64,000 nt of DNA from Salegentibacter sp. 24 (GCF_004362395.1 NZ_SNWE01000021.1:1-64000); one strand, 5' to 3'. Shown: positions 1-9,799, counted from the first letter of the stretch. Made by a program: numbers and translations. The notes: generated from the sequence alone by a model not told the origin.

Positions 1-96
1 GGGTAAACTAAGGAACCGCCGTATACGAGAACCGTACGTACGCGTGGTGTGAGAGGACAGATAGGGAATTAATCCCTATCTTCCTACTCTATTTAC
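1..96 (+). other. Group II intron, 3' end (domains V and VI)
   Basis: This is the ribozyme tail of a group II intron whose body and any reverse transcriptase lie left of the window. Domain V folds at 15-48: arm 15-19 pairs with 44-48, 20-23 with 39-42, and 24-27 with 33-36, with a two-base bulge at 37-38. Domain VI folds at 51-89: a 9-bp upper stem (59-67 with 73-81) and a lower stem GAG-AGGA with TCCT-A-CTC, leaving A86 bulged as the expected branch-point adenosine. The intron should end 6-10 nt after A86, at about 92 or 96. An unpaired C43 sits in the lower domain V helix and may be a lesion. The call rests on structure seen in the sequence and on known group II architecture. Confidence 0.87.
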
Positions 97-179
97 ATTT
101 TATTCTCACTTGATATTTTTCAAATAGTAATTAGAAGGTTGAGAAGCTTTATACTCCAACTTTGTTACATTACATTGGA

Positions 180-1121
180 TTACTTCTTTTTCTGCTGCTC
201 AATCTCTTCATTTTTCTTGCGCATTGCTTCGCCAATCTGATTTGAAGCGGTAAATGATGCCACCATATTATTGAGCATATCGCTTCCTGCCTGGGGGGAA
301 TTTGGCAATAAGATAAGGTTACTATTGGTTTCTTCACCGATGGCCTGCAAAGTATCATAATGTTGTGTAACAACAATTAAAGCTGAAGCTTCCTGCGAAT
401 TAATCCCAACATTATTCAAAACATCTACGCTTTCTTCAAGGCCTCTAGCAATTTCTCTTCTTTGATCTGCGATACCCTGACCTTGGAGACGTTTACTTTC
501 AGCCTCAGCTCGTGCCTTAGCTACAATACGTATTCTTTCAGCTTCACCTTCGTATTCAGCAGCCACTTTCTCACGTTCTGCTGAATTTATTCTGTTCATA
601 GCATGTTTTACCTGCTCATCCGGATCAATGTCCGTTACAAGCGTTTTAATGATGTCGTATCCGTAATCCTGCATAGATTCATTGAGCTCACGGTTTACAG
701 CGATGGCAATATCGTCTTTTCTTTCAAAAACATCATCTAATATCATTTTAGGAACTTCAGCTCTTACCACATCGAAAACATACGAAGTTATTTGATCTGA
801 CGGACTTTCAAGTTTATAAAATGCATCGTAAATATTAGTTCTTATAACCTGGAACTGGACAGAAATTTTCAACTTAACAAATACGTTGTCCTTGGTTTTG
901 GTTTCTACTAGAACATCTAGTTGTTGGACTTTTAAATTGATCCTTCCTGCTATTTGATCGATTATAGGGATCTTTAAATGTAATCCGGAATTTTTGATAC
1001 TTTTAAATTTCCCGAACCTCTCAAGAATCGCTGCTTTTTGTTGGCGAACCGTGAAAATTCCACTGAAGAGTATAACAAAAGATAATACTATTAAAATAGA
1101 TATAATAACGTAGCTAAGCAT
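180..1121 (-). CDS. SPFH/Band 7 (stomatin-like) membrane protein
   Basis: The product has 313 residues and is a stomatin/prohibitin-superfamily protein that probably scaffolds membrane microdomains and supports membrane protein quality control. One hydrophobic N-terminal segment (residues about 3-24) anchors it. The Band 7 domain follows (about 25-190, with the typical 'RQQKAAILERFGKF' entry), then an Ala/Glu/Arg-rich helix (about 180-230) typical of stomatin oligomerisation. The tail is Glu/Lys rich. It reads away from gltX and stands alone here, with no NfeD-type partner in the window. The family call is firm; the cellular role is inferred from the family. Confidence 0.9.
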   Translation of the reverse strand: MLSYVIISILIVLSFVILFSGIFTVRQQKAAILERFGKFKSIKNSGLHLKIPIIDQIAGRINLKVQQLDVLVETKTKDNVFVKLKISVQFQVIRTNIYDAFYKLESPSDQITSYVFDVVRAEVPKMILDDVFERKDDIAIAVNRELNESMQDYGYDIIKTLVTDIDPDEQVKHAMNRINSAEREKVAAEYEGEAERIRIVAKARAEAESKRLQGQGIADQRREIARGLEESVDVLNNVGINSQEASALIVVTQHYDTLQAIGEETNSNLILLPNSPQAGSDMLNNMVASFTASNQIGEAMRKKNEEIEQQKKK

Positions 1122-1331
1122 ATTTTATCGAATATGAGTTGATTGTATACCAAGATAGTGAAACTTTGCTTAGCGCTCTGCTTTACATAAAACAAAAAAG
1201 GCTATTTGAAGAGATAATTTCAACCCTTATTGAGGCTAAGAAACAATATCTGTATCAGACTGCTGCCTTGCCGGTGTAAGCCTACTTCCAAATTAAAAAT
1301 AACCTGCTTTTATCAGTATAGGTCCAACAAA

Positions 1332-2849
1332 TTAGCCTAAAGTATTTATCGCATTTTGTAGTCGGGAAATGGTTTCTTCCTTTCCAATCATTGCGGCAAT
1401 TACATAAAGATCGGGACCCTGCATAGCACCCACCAGGGCTAATCTAAAAGGCTGCATAACTTTTCCAAAACCAATTCCTTTTTCCTCTATCCAGGTTTTA
1501 ACTCTAACCTGCAATGCTTCGGCTTCAAAATCTTGCTGTTCCTTTAAAAGATCTATTAATTCCTGCATTATTTCGGAAGTTCCTTCTTTCCAGGATTTTT
1601 TAGCATTTTTTGGATCGTATGAAGTAGGGGCAACGAAAAAGAAATAACCCTGTTCCCAAATATCGTTTACAAAAACAGCACGCTCTTTCATTAATTTCAC
1701 TACTTCTAAAACGTAGGCTGAAGAGGCTTTTATTTCTTTTTTCTGAAGAATATATTCCAGTTTTTCAGCGACTGGTTTTTCATCAGCTTCGTGCATATAA
1801 TGCTGTTGGAACCACTTGGTTTTCTCAGGATCAAATTTTGCTCCACCTTTATGTACACGGCTTATTTCAAAAGCTTTAACCAGTTCGTCCAGCTTAAAAA
1901 ATTCCTGTTCCGTACCAGGGTTCCAACCCAAAAAAGCAAGCATATTGATAACGGCTTCAGGAAAATATCCATCTTCCCTATATCCAGTAGAAATTTCTCC
2001 GGAACTGGGATCTTTCCATTCTAAGGGAAATACCGGAAATCCTAGTTTATCACCATCGCGTTTGCTTAATTTTCCTTTTCCCTGTGGTTTTAAAATTAGT
2101 GGCAAATGAGCAAATTTAGGAGCATCCCAACCAAAACCACGATATAACATAAAATGAAGTGCCAGTGAAGGCAACCATTCTTCTCCACGAATAACATGGG
2201 ATATTTGCATTAAGTGATCGTCCACAATATTAGCCAAGTGATAGGTAGGCATTCCGTCACTTTTAAACAAAACTTTATCATCTAAGGTGCTGGTGTCAAT
2301 TTCCATATCCCCGCGAATTTCATCTTTAATATGAAGCTTTTCGTCCTTAGGTGATTTAAACCTGATAACGTAATTTTCATCAGCATCTAATTTTTCTCTT
2401 ACTTCATCCTCAGATAACGAAAGAGAATTTTGAAGTTTTTCCCGGTTATGCCAATTATAAATAAAGGTCTTGCCTCTTTCTTCGTGGTCTTTTCTATGGG
2501 CATCTAATTCATCAGCAGTATCAAAGGCGTAATAGGCGTGGTCAGATTTAATAAGTTGTTCGGCATATTTCCGGTACATATCTTTACGTTCACTTTGCCG
2601 GTATGGGCCATAATCTCCTTCTTTGCCGGGACCTTCATCAAAAGCGATTCCACACCATTCAAGGGATTCAATGATATAATTTTCGGCACCTTCTACATAA
2701 CGGTTTTGATCCGTATCCTCTATACGCAATACAAAATCACCCTTGTGTTTCTTGGCAAACAAATAATTATATAAAGCTGTTCTTACTCCGCCAATATGCA
2801 ATGGGCCTGTTGGACTTGGAGCAAAACGTACGCGAACTTTAGCAGACAT
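1332..2849 (-). CDS. gltX: Glutamyl-tRNA synthetase
   Basis: A class I aminoacyl-tRNA synthetase that charges tRNA-Glu with glutamate in the cytoplasm. The first residues carry the 'RFAPSPTGPLHIGG' signature (HIGH-type motif), and 'KLSKRDG' near residue 255 is the KMSKS-type loop. The product has 505 residues, a normal length. I start it at the ATG at 2849. The longer reading from a TTG at 2873 overlaps a TAnnTTTG -7 element at 2871-2878 on the same strand, so the upstream codons are unlikely to be translated. The gene is divergent from the DUF4175 gene. Confidence 0.97.
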   Translation of the reverse strand: MSAKVRVRFAPSPTGPLHIGGVRTALYNYLFAKKHKGDFVLRIEDTDQNRYVEGAENYIIESLEWCGIAFDEGPGKEGDYGPYRQSERKDMYRKYAEQLIKSDHAYYAFDTADELDAHRKDHEERGKTFIYNWHNREKLQNSLSLSEDEVREKLDADENYVIRFKSPKDEKLHIKDEIRGDMEIDTSTLDDKVLFKSDGMPTYHLANIVDDHLMQISHVIRGEEWLPSLALHFMLYRGFGWDAPKFAHLPLILKPQGKGKLSKRDGDKLGFPVFPLEWKDPSSGEISTGYREDGYFPEAVINMLAFLGWNPGTEQEFFKLDELVKAFEISRVHKGGAKFDPEKTKWFQQHYMHEADEKPVAEKLEYILQKKEIKASSAYVLEVVKLMKERAVFVNDIWEQGYFFFVAPTSYDPKNAKKSWKEGTSEIMQELIDLLKEQQDFEAEALQVRVKTWIEEKGIGFGKVMQPFRLALVGAMQGPDLYVIAAMIGKEETISRLQNAINTLG

Positions 2850-2870
2850 ATCTAATTTTATTTTTAGTGG

Positions 2871-2878
2871 CAAAGATA
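2871..2878 (-). promoter_or_regulatory. Bacteroidota -7 element for gltX
   Basis: The minus strand reads TATCTTTG, a full match to the TAnnTTTG -7 consensus. It lies 22 nt before the gltX ATG at 2849. No clear TTG -33 element is visible at the usual spacing. It helps decide the start codon. Confidence 0.5.
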
Positions 2879-2966
2879 CAACCTTATTAAACGAAACCTA
2901 ATGTGTAGATTACCAATCCCGCAATAAATTACTCCGGTAAAATTATTGTATTTTTAATCCTCAATT

Positions 2967-5900
2967 ATGGATAATTACCTACAGATTAAAAAACGACTGG
3001 AAGCTTTTATCAGGAAATTTCACCTGAATAAATTGCTTAAAGGGCTTGTTTTATTTTTAACCATTGGCCTTCTTTATTTGTTGGCAGTTTTGGCCATTGA
3101 ATACTTTTTATGGTTGGATCCTTGGAGCCGTACTTTTCTATTCTGGATGTTTATTGGGGTAGAGGTGATGCTTTTGATATACTTTATCCTGTTCCCAATA
3201 GCCAAGCTTTTTAAAATGTCTAAGGGAATTAATGAGGAAGAGGCTTCAAAAATTATCGGTTCTCACTTTCCCGAAGTAAAAGATAAATTATTGAATATCC
3301 TTCAGCTCAAAAAGGATGGCCCAAATTCTGAATTATTACTGGCTAGTATTGAACAAAAATCGGCCGAATTAAATAATATTCCTTTTACCCGAGCGGTAGA
3401 TTATAGAGAGAGCGGTAAATTTTTAAAATATGCTTTATTTCCCATAATGTTAATTTTAGGACTCTTAGTTACCGGTAAAATTAATCTGGTGGCCGCGCCC
3501 TTGGAACGTCTGACCAAATACAACATCGCTTTTGAAGCTCCGGCACCTTTTAGTTTTGTAATTATGAATGATTCTCTGAAAGCTACGGAGAATTCCGCCT
3601 TTAAAATTTTGGTGAAAACCGAAGGTAAATTAACTCCCGAGAAGGCTGAAATTTCTTATAACGGACAAACTTATTTTTTGAAAGAGATTGCTCCAGGTAA
3701 TTTCGAATATGATTTTAAACGACTTCGAAATGATGTCAAATTTAACCTTGGAGCTAACGGAGTTTCTTCAAAAACATATATCCTGGAAACACTGAAAATC
3801 CCCAAGCTTTTAAACTTTACTATGGTGTTTGATTATCCTGATTATATTGGAAAAACATCCGATAGTTTGAGCGGAACTGGTAATGTGAATCTCCCGGAGG
3901 GCACAGAAATTACCTGGCGTTTTAATACCAGGAATACTGATATTATTAATTTTTCGACCAGTAATTCATCGGTAGATATTCCTGCTGAAAGCTTCGGTTC
4001 CCAGTATTCCCAGGCAGTCAATTCTCGTTTCAATTATCGTGTGAGTACTTCTAATAATACATTTAAGGATTTTGAGGCTCTTAATTATTCGGTTAGTATG
4101 ATTAAAGACGAGTATCCACAAATGGAAGTTCAACAGAAACTGGATACCATAGATAATAGTACCCAATATTTCTACGGTAAAATTTCTGATGATTACGGCC
4201 TAAAGCGGTTAAACTTAGTTTATTACATTGATAGTAAACAAGATAGCATCAATAAAAAGCAAATTTCAATTACCAATGAAACTTTTGATGAGTTTCATTA
4301 TACGTTTCCAGGGGATTTGAATTTAATCCCTGGAAAAACCTATAATTTCTATTTTGAGCTATGGGATAATGATGCCGTAAACGGTTCAAAAAATACTAAA
4401 AGTGTAGTTTTTAGTTTCAAAAAGAAAACTGCCGAAGATATTGAGGAAGAAAAGCTGGAAGAACAAAAGCGATCCATTGATAAATTAGGGGAAAGTTTAA
4501 GTAATATTAAATCCTCTCAAGAGGAATTGAATGAATTAAACCGCATACAAAAAGAAAACAAAAACTTCGATTATAATGAGCGCAGAAAGCTGGAGAATTA
4601 CATAGACAGACAAAGGCAGCAAACTGAAATGATGCGTGAATATTCGGAAAAATTAAGAAAAACCCTTGAAAGTAAAAAAGAGTTTGATTCAAATCCTAAA
4701 GATAAGGAGCAATTGAAGATACGTTTAGAAAGAACAGAAGAACGCTTAAAAAAAGATGAGCTTTTACTGGAGGAATTACAAAAAATGGCAGAAAAGATTA
4801 AGCGGGAGGAATTAGGACAGAGGCTCGAAGAATTATCAAAAAGGAATCAAACTGAGGAGCGTAACCTGGAACAGCTTTTAGAATTGACTAAGCGTTATTA
4901 TATTGAAGAAAAACTACAAAAATTAGCTGAAAATCTTAAAGGGCTGGCTGATAAGCAATTGAAATTGTCAGAATTTTCTGATAATAAATCTTTAAAGGAG
5001 CAGAAGGAGATCTCAAAGGAATTTGAGCACCTTCGAAAAGAATTGAGAATGCTTGAAAAGGAAAATGGAGAGTTGAAAAAACCTACTGAATTTCCTGTAG
5101 ATAATGTAGCAGAAGAATTTATTCGAAAACAATTGGATGAAGCTGAAAAGAATCTAGAACGAGGGGACGAAAGAAGAGCAAATGAGAACCAGAAAGACGC
5201 TTCAAAGCAAATGGAAGAACTCAGTGCAAAAATGCAAAAGCGTTCAAACCAGCAAAGCCTTGAATTGTTAAAGGCTAATATTGAAAGTCTACGACAAATA
5301 CTTGATAATTTAATTACATTTTCCTTCCAACAGGAAGAACTCCTTAAAGATTTTAATGAGATAGAAATCAATAATCCACGGTATGCGGTCAAACTCATTC
5401 GACAGAATGATTTGCGTAGCAATTTCAGACATATCGATGATAGTTTGTATACTCTTGCTTTAAGTAATCCAATGATTACAGAGGATATTACCAAAAGCTT
5501 AACGAACATTGAATTTAATATTGAAAAATCACTGGAGCGTCTTGCTCAAAACGAACTTCCTCAAGGTACGGCCAGCCAACAATATGTGGTAACCGGTGCC
5601 AATGATCTTGCATATATGTTGAGTAGGATTTTAACCATGATGGAACGACAGGCTAATCCAAAAATGGGAAGAGGTAAGGGGCAAAAGTCGGAATTTCAAC
5701 TGCAGGATATTATAAAAGAGCAGCAGAGTATCATTAAGGAATTTCAAAAAAGAAGTAAAGAAGAACGTGTTAATCCTACTCAAGGAAAAAAACCTGGTGA
5801 AGGAATGGGAGAGGAGGAAATGAAAAATCTTTTTGAGATTTATAAAAATCAACAACAAATAAGGCAACGTTTACAAGAGTTAAATATGAAAAATTCTTCA

Positions 5901-6224
5901 CAGGAAGATAGACAACTTGAAGAACAAATTAAAAAAGTAGAAGATCAGATGCTAAATAAAGGGTTTGATCGTTCTGTCCTTAAACAATTACACCAACTCG
6001 AACAGGAGTTGTTGGAATTTGAGAAAGCTCGTAATATGCAGGGAAAAAATAATAAACGGAATTCGAAAACCAATTATGAAATCTTTGATAACCCAGCTAA
6101 AGCTCAAAGTATTAAGGCTAAAGAATATTTCAATTCTATTGAAATTTTAAATAGACATAGCTTACCTTTGCGCGAAATTTATAAACAGAAAGTTAAATCT
6201 TATTTTGAGCGAACAAATAATTAA
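2967..6224 (+). CDS. DUF4175 family membrane/coiled-coil protein
   Basis: A 1085-residue Bacteroidota protein of unknown function. Two hydrophobic segments lie near residues 27-49 and 56-82 and a third near 148-168. An extracytoplasmic beta-rich region (about 180-480) precedes a very long Lys/Glu/Gln-rich coiled coil (about 490-1050). The layout suggests a membrane-anchored filamentous or scaffold protein. Its 3' end overlaps ybeY by 20 nt, so the two are probably translated together. The DUF4175-ybeY-mnmG order is, to my knowledge, common in Flavobacteriia. Family name by recognition; function unknown. Confidence 0.85.
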   Translation: MDNYLQIKKRLEAFIRKFHLNKLLKGLVLFLTIGLLYLLAVLAIEYFLWLDPWSRTFLFWMFIGVEVMLLIYFILFPIAKLFKMSKGINEEEASKIIGSHFPEVKDKLLNILQLKKDGPNSELLLASIEQKSAELNNIPFTRAVDYRESGKFLKYALFPIMLILGLLVTGKINLVAAPLERLTKYNIAFEAPAPFSFVIMNDSLKATENSAFKILVKTEGKLTPEKAEISYNGQTYFLKEIAPGNFEYDFKRLRNDVKFNLGANGVSSKTYILETLKIPKLLNFTMVFDYPDYIGKTSDSLSGTGNVNLPEGTEITWRFNTRNTDIINFSTSNSSVDIPAESFGSQYSQAVNSRFNYRVSTSNNTFKDFEALNYSVSMIKDEYPQMEVQQKLDTIDNSTQYFYGKISDDYGLKRLNLVYYIDSKQDSINKKQISITNETFDEFHYTFPGDLNLIPGKTYNFYFELWDNDAVNGSKNTKSVVFSFKKKTAEDIEEEKLEEQKRSIDKLGESLSNIKSSQEELNELNRIQKENKNFDYNERRKLENYIDRQRQQTEMMREYSEKLRKTLESKKEFDSNPKDKEQLKIRLERTEERLKKDELLLEELQKMAEKIKREELGQRLEELSKRNQTEERNLEQLLELTKRYYIEEKLQKLAENLKGLADKQLKLSEFSDNKSLKEQKEISKEFEHLRKELRMLEKENGELKKPTEFPVDNVAEEFIRKQLDEAEKNLERGDERRANENQKDASKQMEELSAKMQKRSNQQSLELLKANIESLRQILDNLITFSFQQEELLKDFNEIEINNPRYAVKLIRQNDLRSNFRHIDDSLYTLALSNPMITEDITKSLTNIEFNIEKSLERLAQNELPQGTASQQYVVTGANDLAYMLSRILTMMERQANPKMGRGKGQKSEFQLQDIIKEQQSIIKEFQKRSKEERVNPTQGKKPGEGMGEEEMKNLFEIYKNQQQIRQRLQELNMKNSSQEDRQLEEQIKKVEDQMLNKGFDRSVLKQLHQLEQELLEFEKARNMQGKNNKRNSKTNYEIFDNPAKAQSIKAKEYFNSIEILNRHSLPLREIYKQKVKSYFERTNN

Positions 6225-6636
6225 TTTTTATTCCGAAAATGATTTTGAATTAGAAGATGAAAATTCTTTTTACAAATGGATCCTGAAAATAATTGCCTCT
6301 GAAGGGAAACACCTTGGTGAGCTGAATTATATATTTTGTGATGATCATTATTTGTACAAGATTAATTTAAAATTTCTTGAACACGATACTTATACTGATA
6401 TAATTTCTTTTGATAATTCGGATGGAGATGAACTGTCTGGTGACATTTTTATTAGTATAGATCGTGTTAAGGAGAATGCTATGGATTATAATGTAGATTT
6501 TTCTGACGAACTTAAACGGGTTATGAGTCACGGAATTCTGCATTTGTGTGGATATGGTGATAAAACTGAAAGTGAAGCCAAAGAAATGCGACAGAAGGAA
6601 GAAGAAAAGATTGCATTGTTCCACGTGGAACAATAA
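6205..6636 (+). CDS. ybeY: Endoribonuclease YbeY
   Basis: A zinc-dependent single-strand endoribonuclease involved in 16S rRNA maturation and ribosome quality control. The product has 143 residues. The metal-binding signature appears as 'HGILHLCGYGDKT', close to the family HGxLHLxGYDH pattern, though the final His is replaced here. The only standard start is TTG at 6205, inside the DUF4175 gene (20-nt overlap). The C-terminus (LFHVEQ) is encoded by a perfect parS-like palindrome at 6617-6632. Confidence 0.9.
   Translation: MSEQIINFYSENDFELEDENSFYKWILKIIASEGKHLGELNYIFCDDHYLYKINLKFLEHDTYTDIISFDNSDGDELSGDIFISIDRVKENAMDYNVDFSDELKRVMSHGILHLCGYGDKTESEAKEMRQKEEEKIALFHVEQ
6617..6632. promoter_or_regulatory. 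parS-like ParB binding site (perfect)
   Basis: The sequence TGTTCCACGTGGAACA is a perfect 16-bp palindrome identical to the parS form bound by chromosomal ParB proteins in many bacteria. It lies inside the last codons of ybeY, 24 bp before mnmG. A second site follows mnmG. parS sites usually cluster near the replication origin, and mnmG (gidA) is a common origin neighbour. Confidence 0.85.
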
Positions 6637-6655
6637 ATTAAGAAAGAAGGTTTTT

Positions 6656-8527
6656 ATGTTCGAAAGTGAATACGATGTTATTGTAGTGGGAGCCGGTCAC
6701 GCTGGTAGTGAGGCCGCTGCCGCAGCTGCAAATTTAGGTTCTAAAACCTTATTGGTAACTATGAATCTTCAAAATATTGCGCAAATGAGTTGTAATCCCG
6801 CGATGGGAGGAATTGCCAAAGGCCAGATTTTGCGTGAAATTGATGCCTTGGGGGGATATAGTGGTTTGGTAAGTGATACCAGTGCTATTCAATTTAAAAT
6901 GCTTAATAAATCAAAAGGGCCGGCAATGTGGAGTCCTAGAGTTCAGAGTGATCGAATGATGTTTGCCGAGCATTGGAGGCTTAGATTGGAACAAACTCCA
7001 AATCTTGATTTCTATCAGGAAATGGTAGCAGGACTTATTATGGATGGTGACAGAATTACGGGTGTTAAAACTTCATTAGGATTAGAAATCCGAGCTAAAT
7101 CCGTTATACTTACCAATGGAACTTTTTTGAATGGCTTAATTCATATTGGAGATAAAAATTTTGGAGGTGGTAGGGCAGGAGAAAGAGCTGCAACCGGAAT
7201 TACCAAGGACCTAGTCGACTTAGGATTTGAGTCTGGAAGAATGAAAACAGGTACACCGCCAAGGGTTGATGGTAGGTCATTAGACTATTCTAAAATGACG
7301 GAACAACCAGGCGATGAGGAGCCATCTAAGTTTTCCTTTTTGGACCAAACCCAGGCTTTGAAGAAACAAAGGTCTTGTTATATGACCTATACATCTCCAG
7401 TGGTACATGAAATTCTGAAAGATGGGTTTGAAAGATCACCGATGTTTAATGGTAGAATCAAAAGTATTGGACCACGTTATTGTCCGAGTATTGAAGATAA
7501 AATAAATCGATTTGCCGATAAAGATCGCCATCAACTTTTTGTAGAACCAGAAGGTTGGAATACCGTTGAGGTTTATGTAAATGGTTTTTCTACCTCCTTG
7601 CCTGAAGATATTCAATTTAAAGCTTTGCGCTCAGTTTCCGGATTTGAAGGGGTTAAATTTTTCAGACCCGGCTATGCTATAGAATATGATTATTTTCCAC
7701 CTACACAACTAAAGCATACTTTGGAAACCAAGTTAATTGACAATTTATATTTTGCCGGACAAATAAATGGTACAACCGGATATGAGGAAGCTGCATGCCA
7801 GGGAATAATGGCTGGAATAAATGCGGCATTAAAGGTGCAAGAGAAGGAAGAGTTTATTATAAAGCGGAATGAAGCTTATATTGGGGTGTTGATTGACGAT
7901 CTTATCACTAAAGGAACGGAAGAGCCTTATAGGATGTTTACATCCCGTGCTGAGTACCGAACTTTGTTGCGCCAGGATAATGCGGATTTTAGGCTTACTG
8001 AACGTTCCTATAGAATAGGCCTGGCTGGTGAGGATCGTATGCAGAAAATGTCGGAGAAAAAAGACAAATCATCTAATTTTGTCGAATATCTACGAAATAA
8101 AAGTGTTTCTCATAAGGATTCCAATCCGGTTTTGGAAGCGAATAATTCCGCGCTGATGAAACAAAGTGATAAAATTTTTAAAATATTTTCACGTCCTAAT
8201 ATTTCTATGAAGGATATTAGAAAATTTCCTGGGGTGGAGGAGTATATTCAAGAGAATAATTTAAATACTGAGATTTTGGAGCAAACGGAAATTCAAATAA
8301 AATATTCGGGATATATTGAAAAGGAAAAGAATAATGCTGATAAACTCAATAGACTAGAAGATGTCAAAATACCGAAGGATTTTGATTATTCAAGAATCAA
8401 GTCCATGTCCTTTGAAGCACGTGAGAAACTGAATAAGATTCAACCCACTTCTATCTCACAGGCTTCTAGAATTAGCGGGGTAAGCCCAAATGATATTTCT
8501 GTTTTGTTAGTATATATGGGGCGATAA
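6656..8527 (+). CDS. mnmG: tRNA uridine-5-carboxymethylaminomethyl modification enzyme MnmG (GidA)
   Basis: An FAD-dependent enzyme that works with MnmE to modify U34 of several tRNAs. I start it at the ATG at 6656 (MFESEYDVIVVGAGHAGSEA), which gives 623 residues, the normal length. The frame is open further upstream to 6548, but that part overlaps ybeY. The Rossmann GAGHAGSE dinucleotide motif is at the N-terminus. 'CNPAMGGIAKG' and the C-terminal 'RISGVSPNDISVLLVY' helix are typical of the family. parS-like sites flank it on both sides. Confidence 0.97.
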   Translation: MFESEYDVIVVGAGHAGSEAAAAAANLGSKTLLVTMNLQNIAQMSCNPAMGGIAKGQILREIDALGGYSGLVSDTSAIQFKMLNKSKGPAMWSPRVQSDRMMFAEHWRLRLEQTPNLDFYQEMVAGLIMDGDRITGVKTSLGLEIRAKSVILTNGTFLNGLIHIGDKNFGGGRAGERAATGITKDLVDLGFESGRMKTGTPPRVDGRSLDYSKMTEQPGDEEPSKFSFLDQTQALKKQRSCYMTYTSPVVHEILKDGFERSPMFNGRIKSIGPRYCPSIEDKINRFADKDRHQLFVEPEGWNTVEVYVNGFSTSLPEDIQFKALRSVSGFEGVKFFRPGYAIEYDYFPPTQLKHTLETKLIDNLYFAGQINGTTGYEEAACQGIMAGINAALKVQEKEEFIIKRNEAYIGVLIDDLITKGTEEPYRMFTSRAEYRTLLRQDNADFRLTERSYRIGLAGEDRMQKMSEKKDKSSNFVEYLRNKSVSHKDSNPVLEANNSALMKQSDKIFKIFSRPNISMKDIRKFPGVEEYIQENNLNTEILEQTEIQIKYSGYIEKEKNNADKLNRLEDVKIPKDFDYSRIKSMSFEAREKLNKIQPTSISQASRISGVSPNDISVLLVYMGR

Positions 8528-8535
8528 AATTGCAA

Positions 8536-8551
8536 CGTTCCACGTGGAACA
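8536..8551. promoter_or_regulatory. parS-like ParB binding site (one end mismatch)
   Basis: CGTTCCACGTGGAACA contains a perfect 14-bp palindrome and differs from the site at 6617 only in its first base. It lies just downstream of mnmG, so two sites bracket that gene about 1.9 kb apart. Confidence 0.8.
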
Positions 8552-8794
8552 AAACGGTTCTATATCGCGATTTTGAATTTATTTTTTAAAATAAAACCCT
8601 ACGGGTTTAGAGAAAAGATCATCTTGTGTGAAAAATTTTGACTTGTTAAAAAGCATTTCTGTGGCCTTTTAAATATGGTAATTGTGAATTCTAACAATTC
8701 ATTGCCTCCACATAAATCCAACTTTTCAGTTAAAGTATGCAATCAAGTTGAATAGGTAATATATATTGATTTAATCCTTCTCAAAAATTCATCT

Positions 8795-9628
8795 ATGCCT
8801 GATAAAGAATTTTATTTAAATTGTAAAGATCATTTGGTGTCGGGTGAGGAATTTCGTTTAGTAATGCGAAGCGATTTTGAAATTTTACAAACACTTCCGG
8901 TGCCCAAAGACCTATCAATTTACTATGATAGTGAAAACTATATTTCCCATACCGATTCCAAAAAATCTTTTACCGATAAAATATATCGAGGGGTAAAAAG
9001 GTATATGCTCGCTGAAAAGTTAAAATGGATTTCTCAAGTTTCAAGCGGAAAAAAAATTTTAGATATTGGAGCTGGGACTGGAGATTTTTTAATTGCTGCA
9101 AGGAATAAAAATTTTAAAATTTCTGGAATAGAACCAAATGCTGGTGCAAGGAAGTTGGCGTTAGAAAAAGGTATAAAATTGCAGCCAGATTTATCATTCT
9201 TTAAAGGAAATAGTTTTAATGTCATTTCTATGTGGCATGTTTTAGAACATATTCCCGATTTAGATTTTCAATTAAACGAATTATATCGGTTACTGGAACC
9301 AAATGGGATTGTGGTAATTGCCGTTCCAAATTTTAAAAGTTTTGATGCAAAATATTATAAAGAAAATTGGGCAGCTTATGATGTTCCAAGACATCTTTGG
9401 CATTTTTCCCAAAATGGTATTTCAGAATTATTTATGAAATATAATTTCAGGAAGCTTCAAACCAAACCACTTTTTTTCGATTCTTTTTACGTGAGTTTGC
9501 TTTCAGAAAAAAATAAAAATGGAAATGCTAGCCTTATAAAGGCTTTTAATATTGGTTTAAAATCAAATATAAAAGCTCGAAATACCTCAGAGTATTCTTC
9601 GCTAGTTTATTTTTTTCAAAAATGCTAA
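8795..9628 (+). CDS. Class I SAM-dependent methyltransferase
   Basis: The product has 277 residues with a central Rossmann methyltransferase fold. The SAM-binding motif I is 'ILDIGAGTGDFL' (about residues 87-98), followed by 'ISGIEPN' (motif II) and 'ISMWHVLEHIPD' (post-motif). The 'DVPRHLWHFS' segment is common in ubiquinone/sugar-type methyltransferases of Bacteroidota polysaccharide loci. The substrate cannot be told from the sequence. After the stop codon, another frame stays open for about 47 codons with a hydrophobic stretch, so a frameshift near the poly-T at 9606 is conceivable but unproven. Confidence 0.85.
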   Translation: MPDKEFYLNCKDHLVSGEEFRLVMRSDFEILQTLPVPKDLSIYYDSENYISHTDSKKSFTDKIYRGVKRYMLAEKLKWISQVSSGKKILDIGAGTGDFLIAARNKNFKISGIEPNAGARKLALEKGIKLQPDLSFFKGNSFNVISMWHVLEHIPDLDFQLNELYRLLEPNGIVVIAVPNFKSFDAKYYKENWAAYDVPRHLWHFSQNGISELFMKYNFRKLQTKPLFFDSFYVSLLSEKNKNGNASLIKAFNIGLKSNIKARNTSEYSSLVYFFQKC

Positions 9629-9799
9629 AAAACGCATTTTAAGGATATTTAAGGGAATTTCATTAGTAATATTAGCTGTTGGACTGTTCAATCTGAGAAG
9701 TGGTAGGAGAGACCTTCTAATTAAGTCAAAAATTATTGCTAAAACTTATTGAAAATTAATTTAGTATAGAATAGCGCTATTTCTGTTTTTTATTAAATT

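Noticed and set aside
4898-5509. A 203-codon open frame on the minus strand
   Set aside because: It lies wholly inside the DUF4175 coiled-coil coding region; Ser/Phe-rich shadows arise opposite Lys/Glu-rich helices.
6548-6655. Long N-terminal extension of MnmG
   Set aside because: It overlaps ybeY and the parS site, and the family start MFESEYDVIVVGAG at 6656 is clear.
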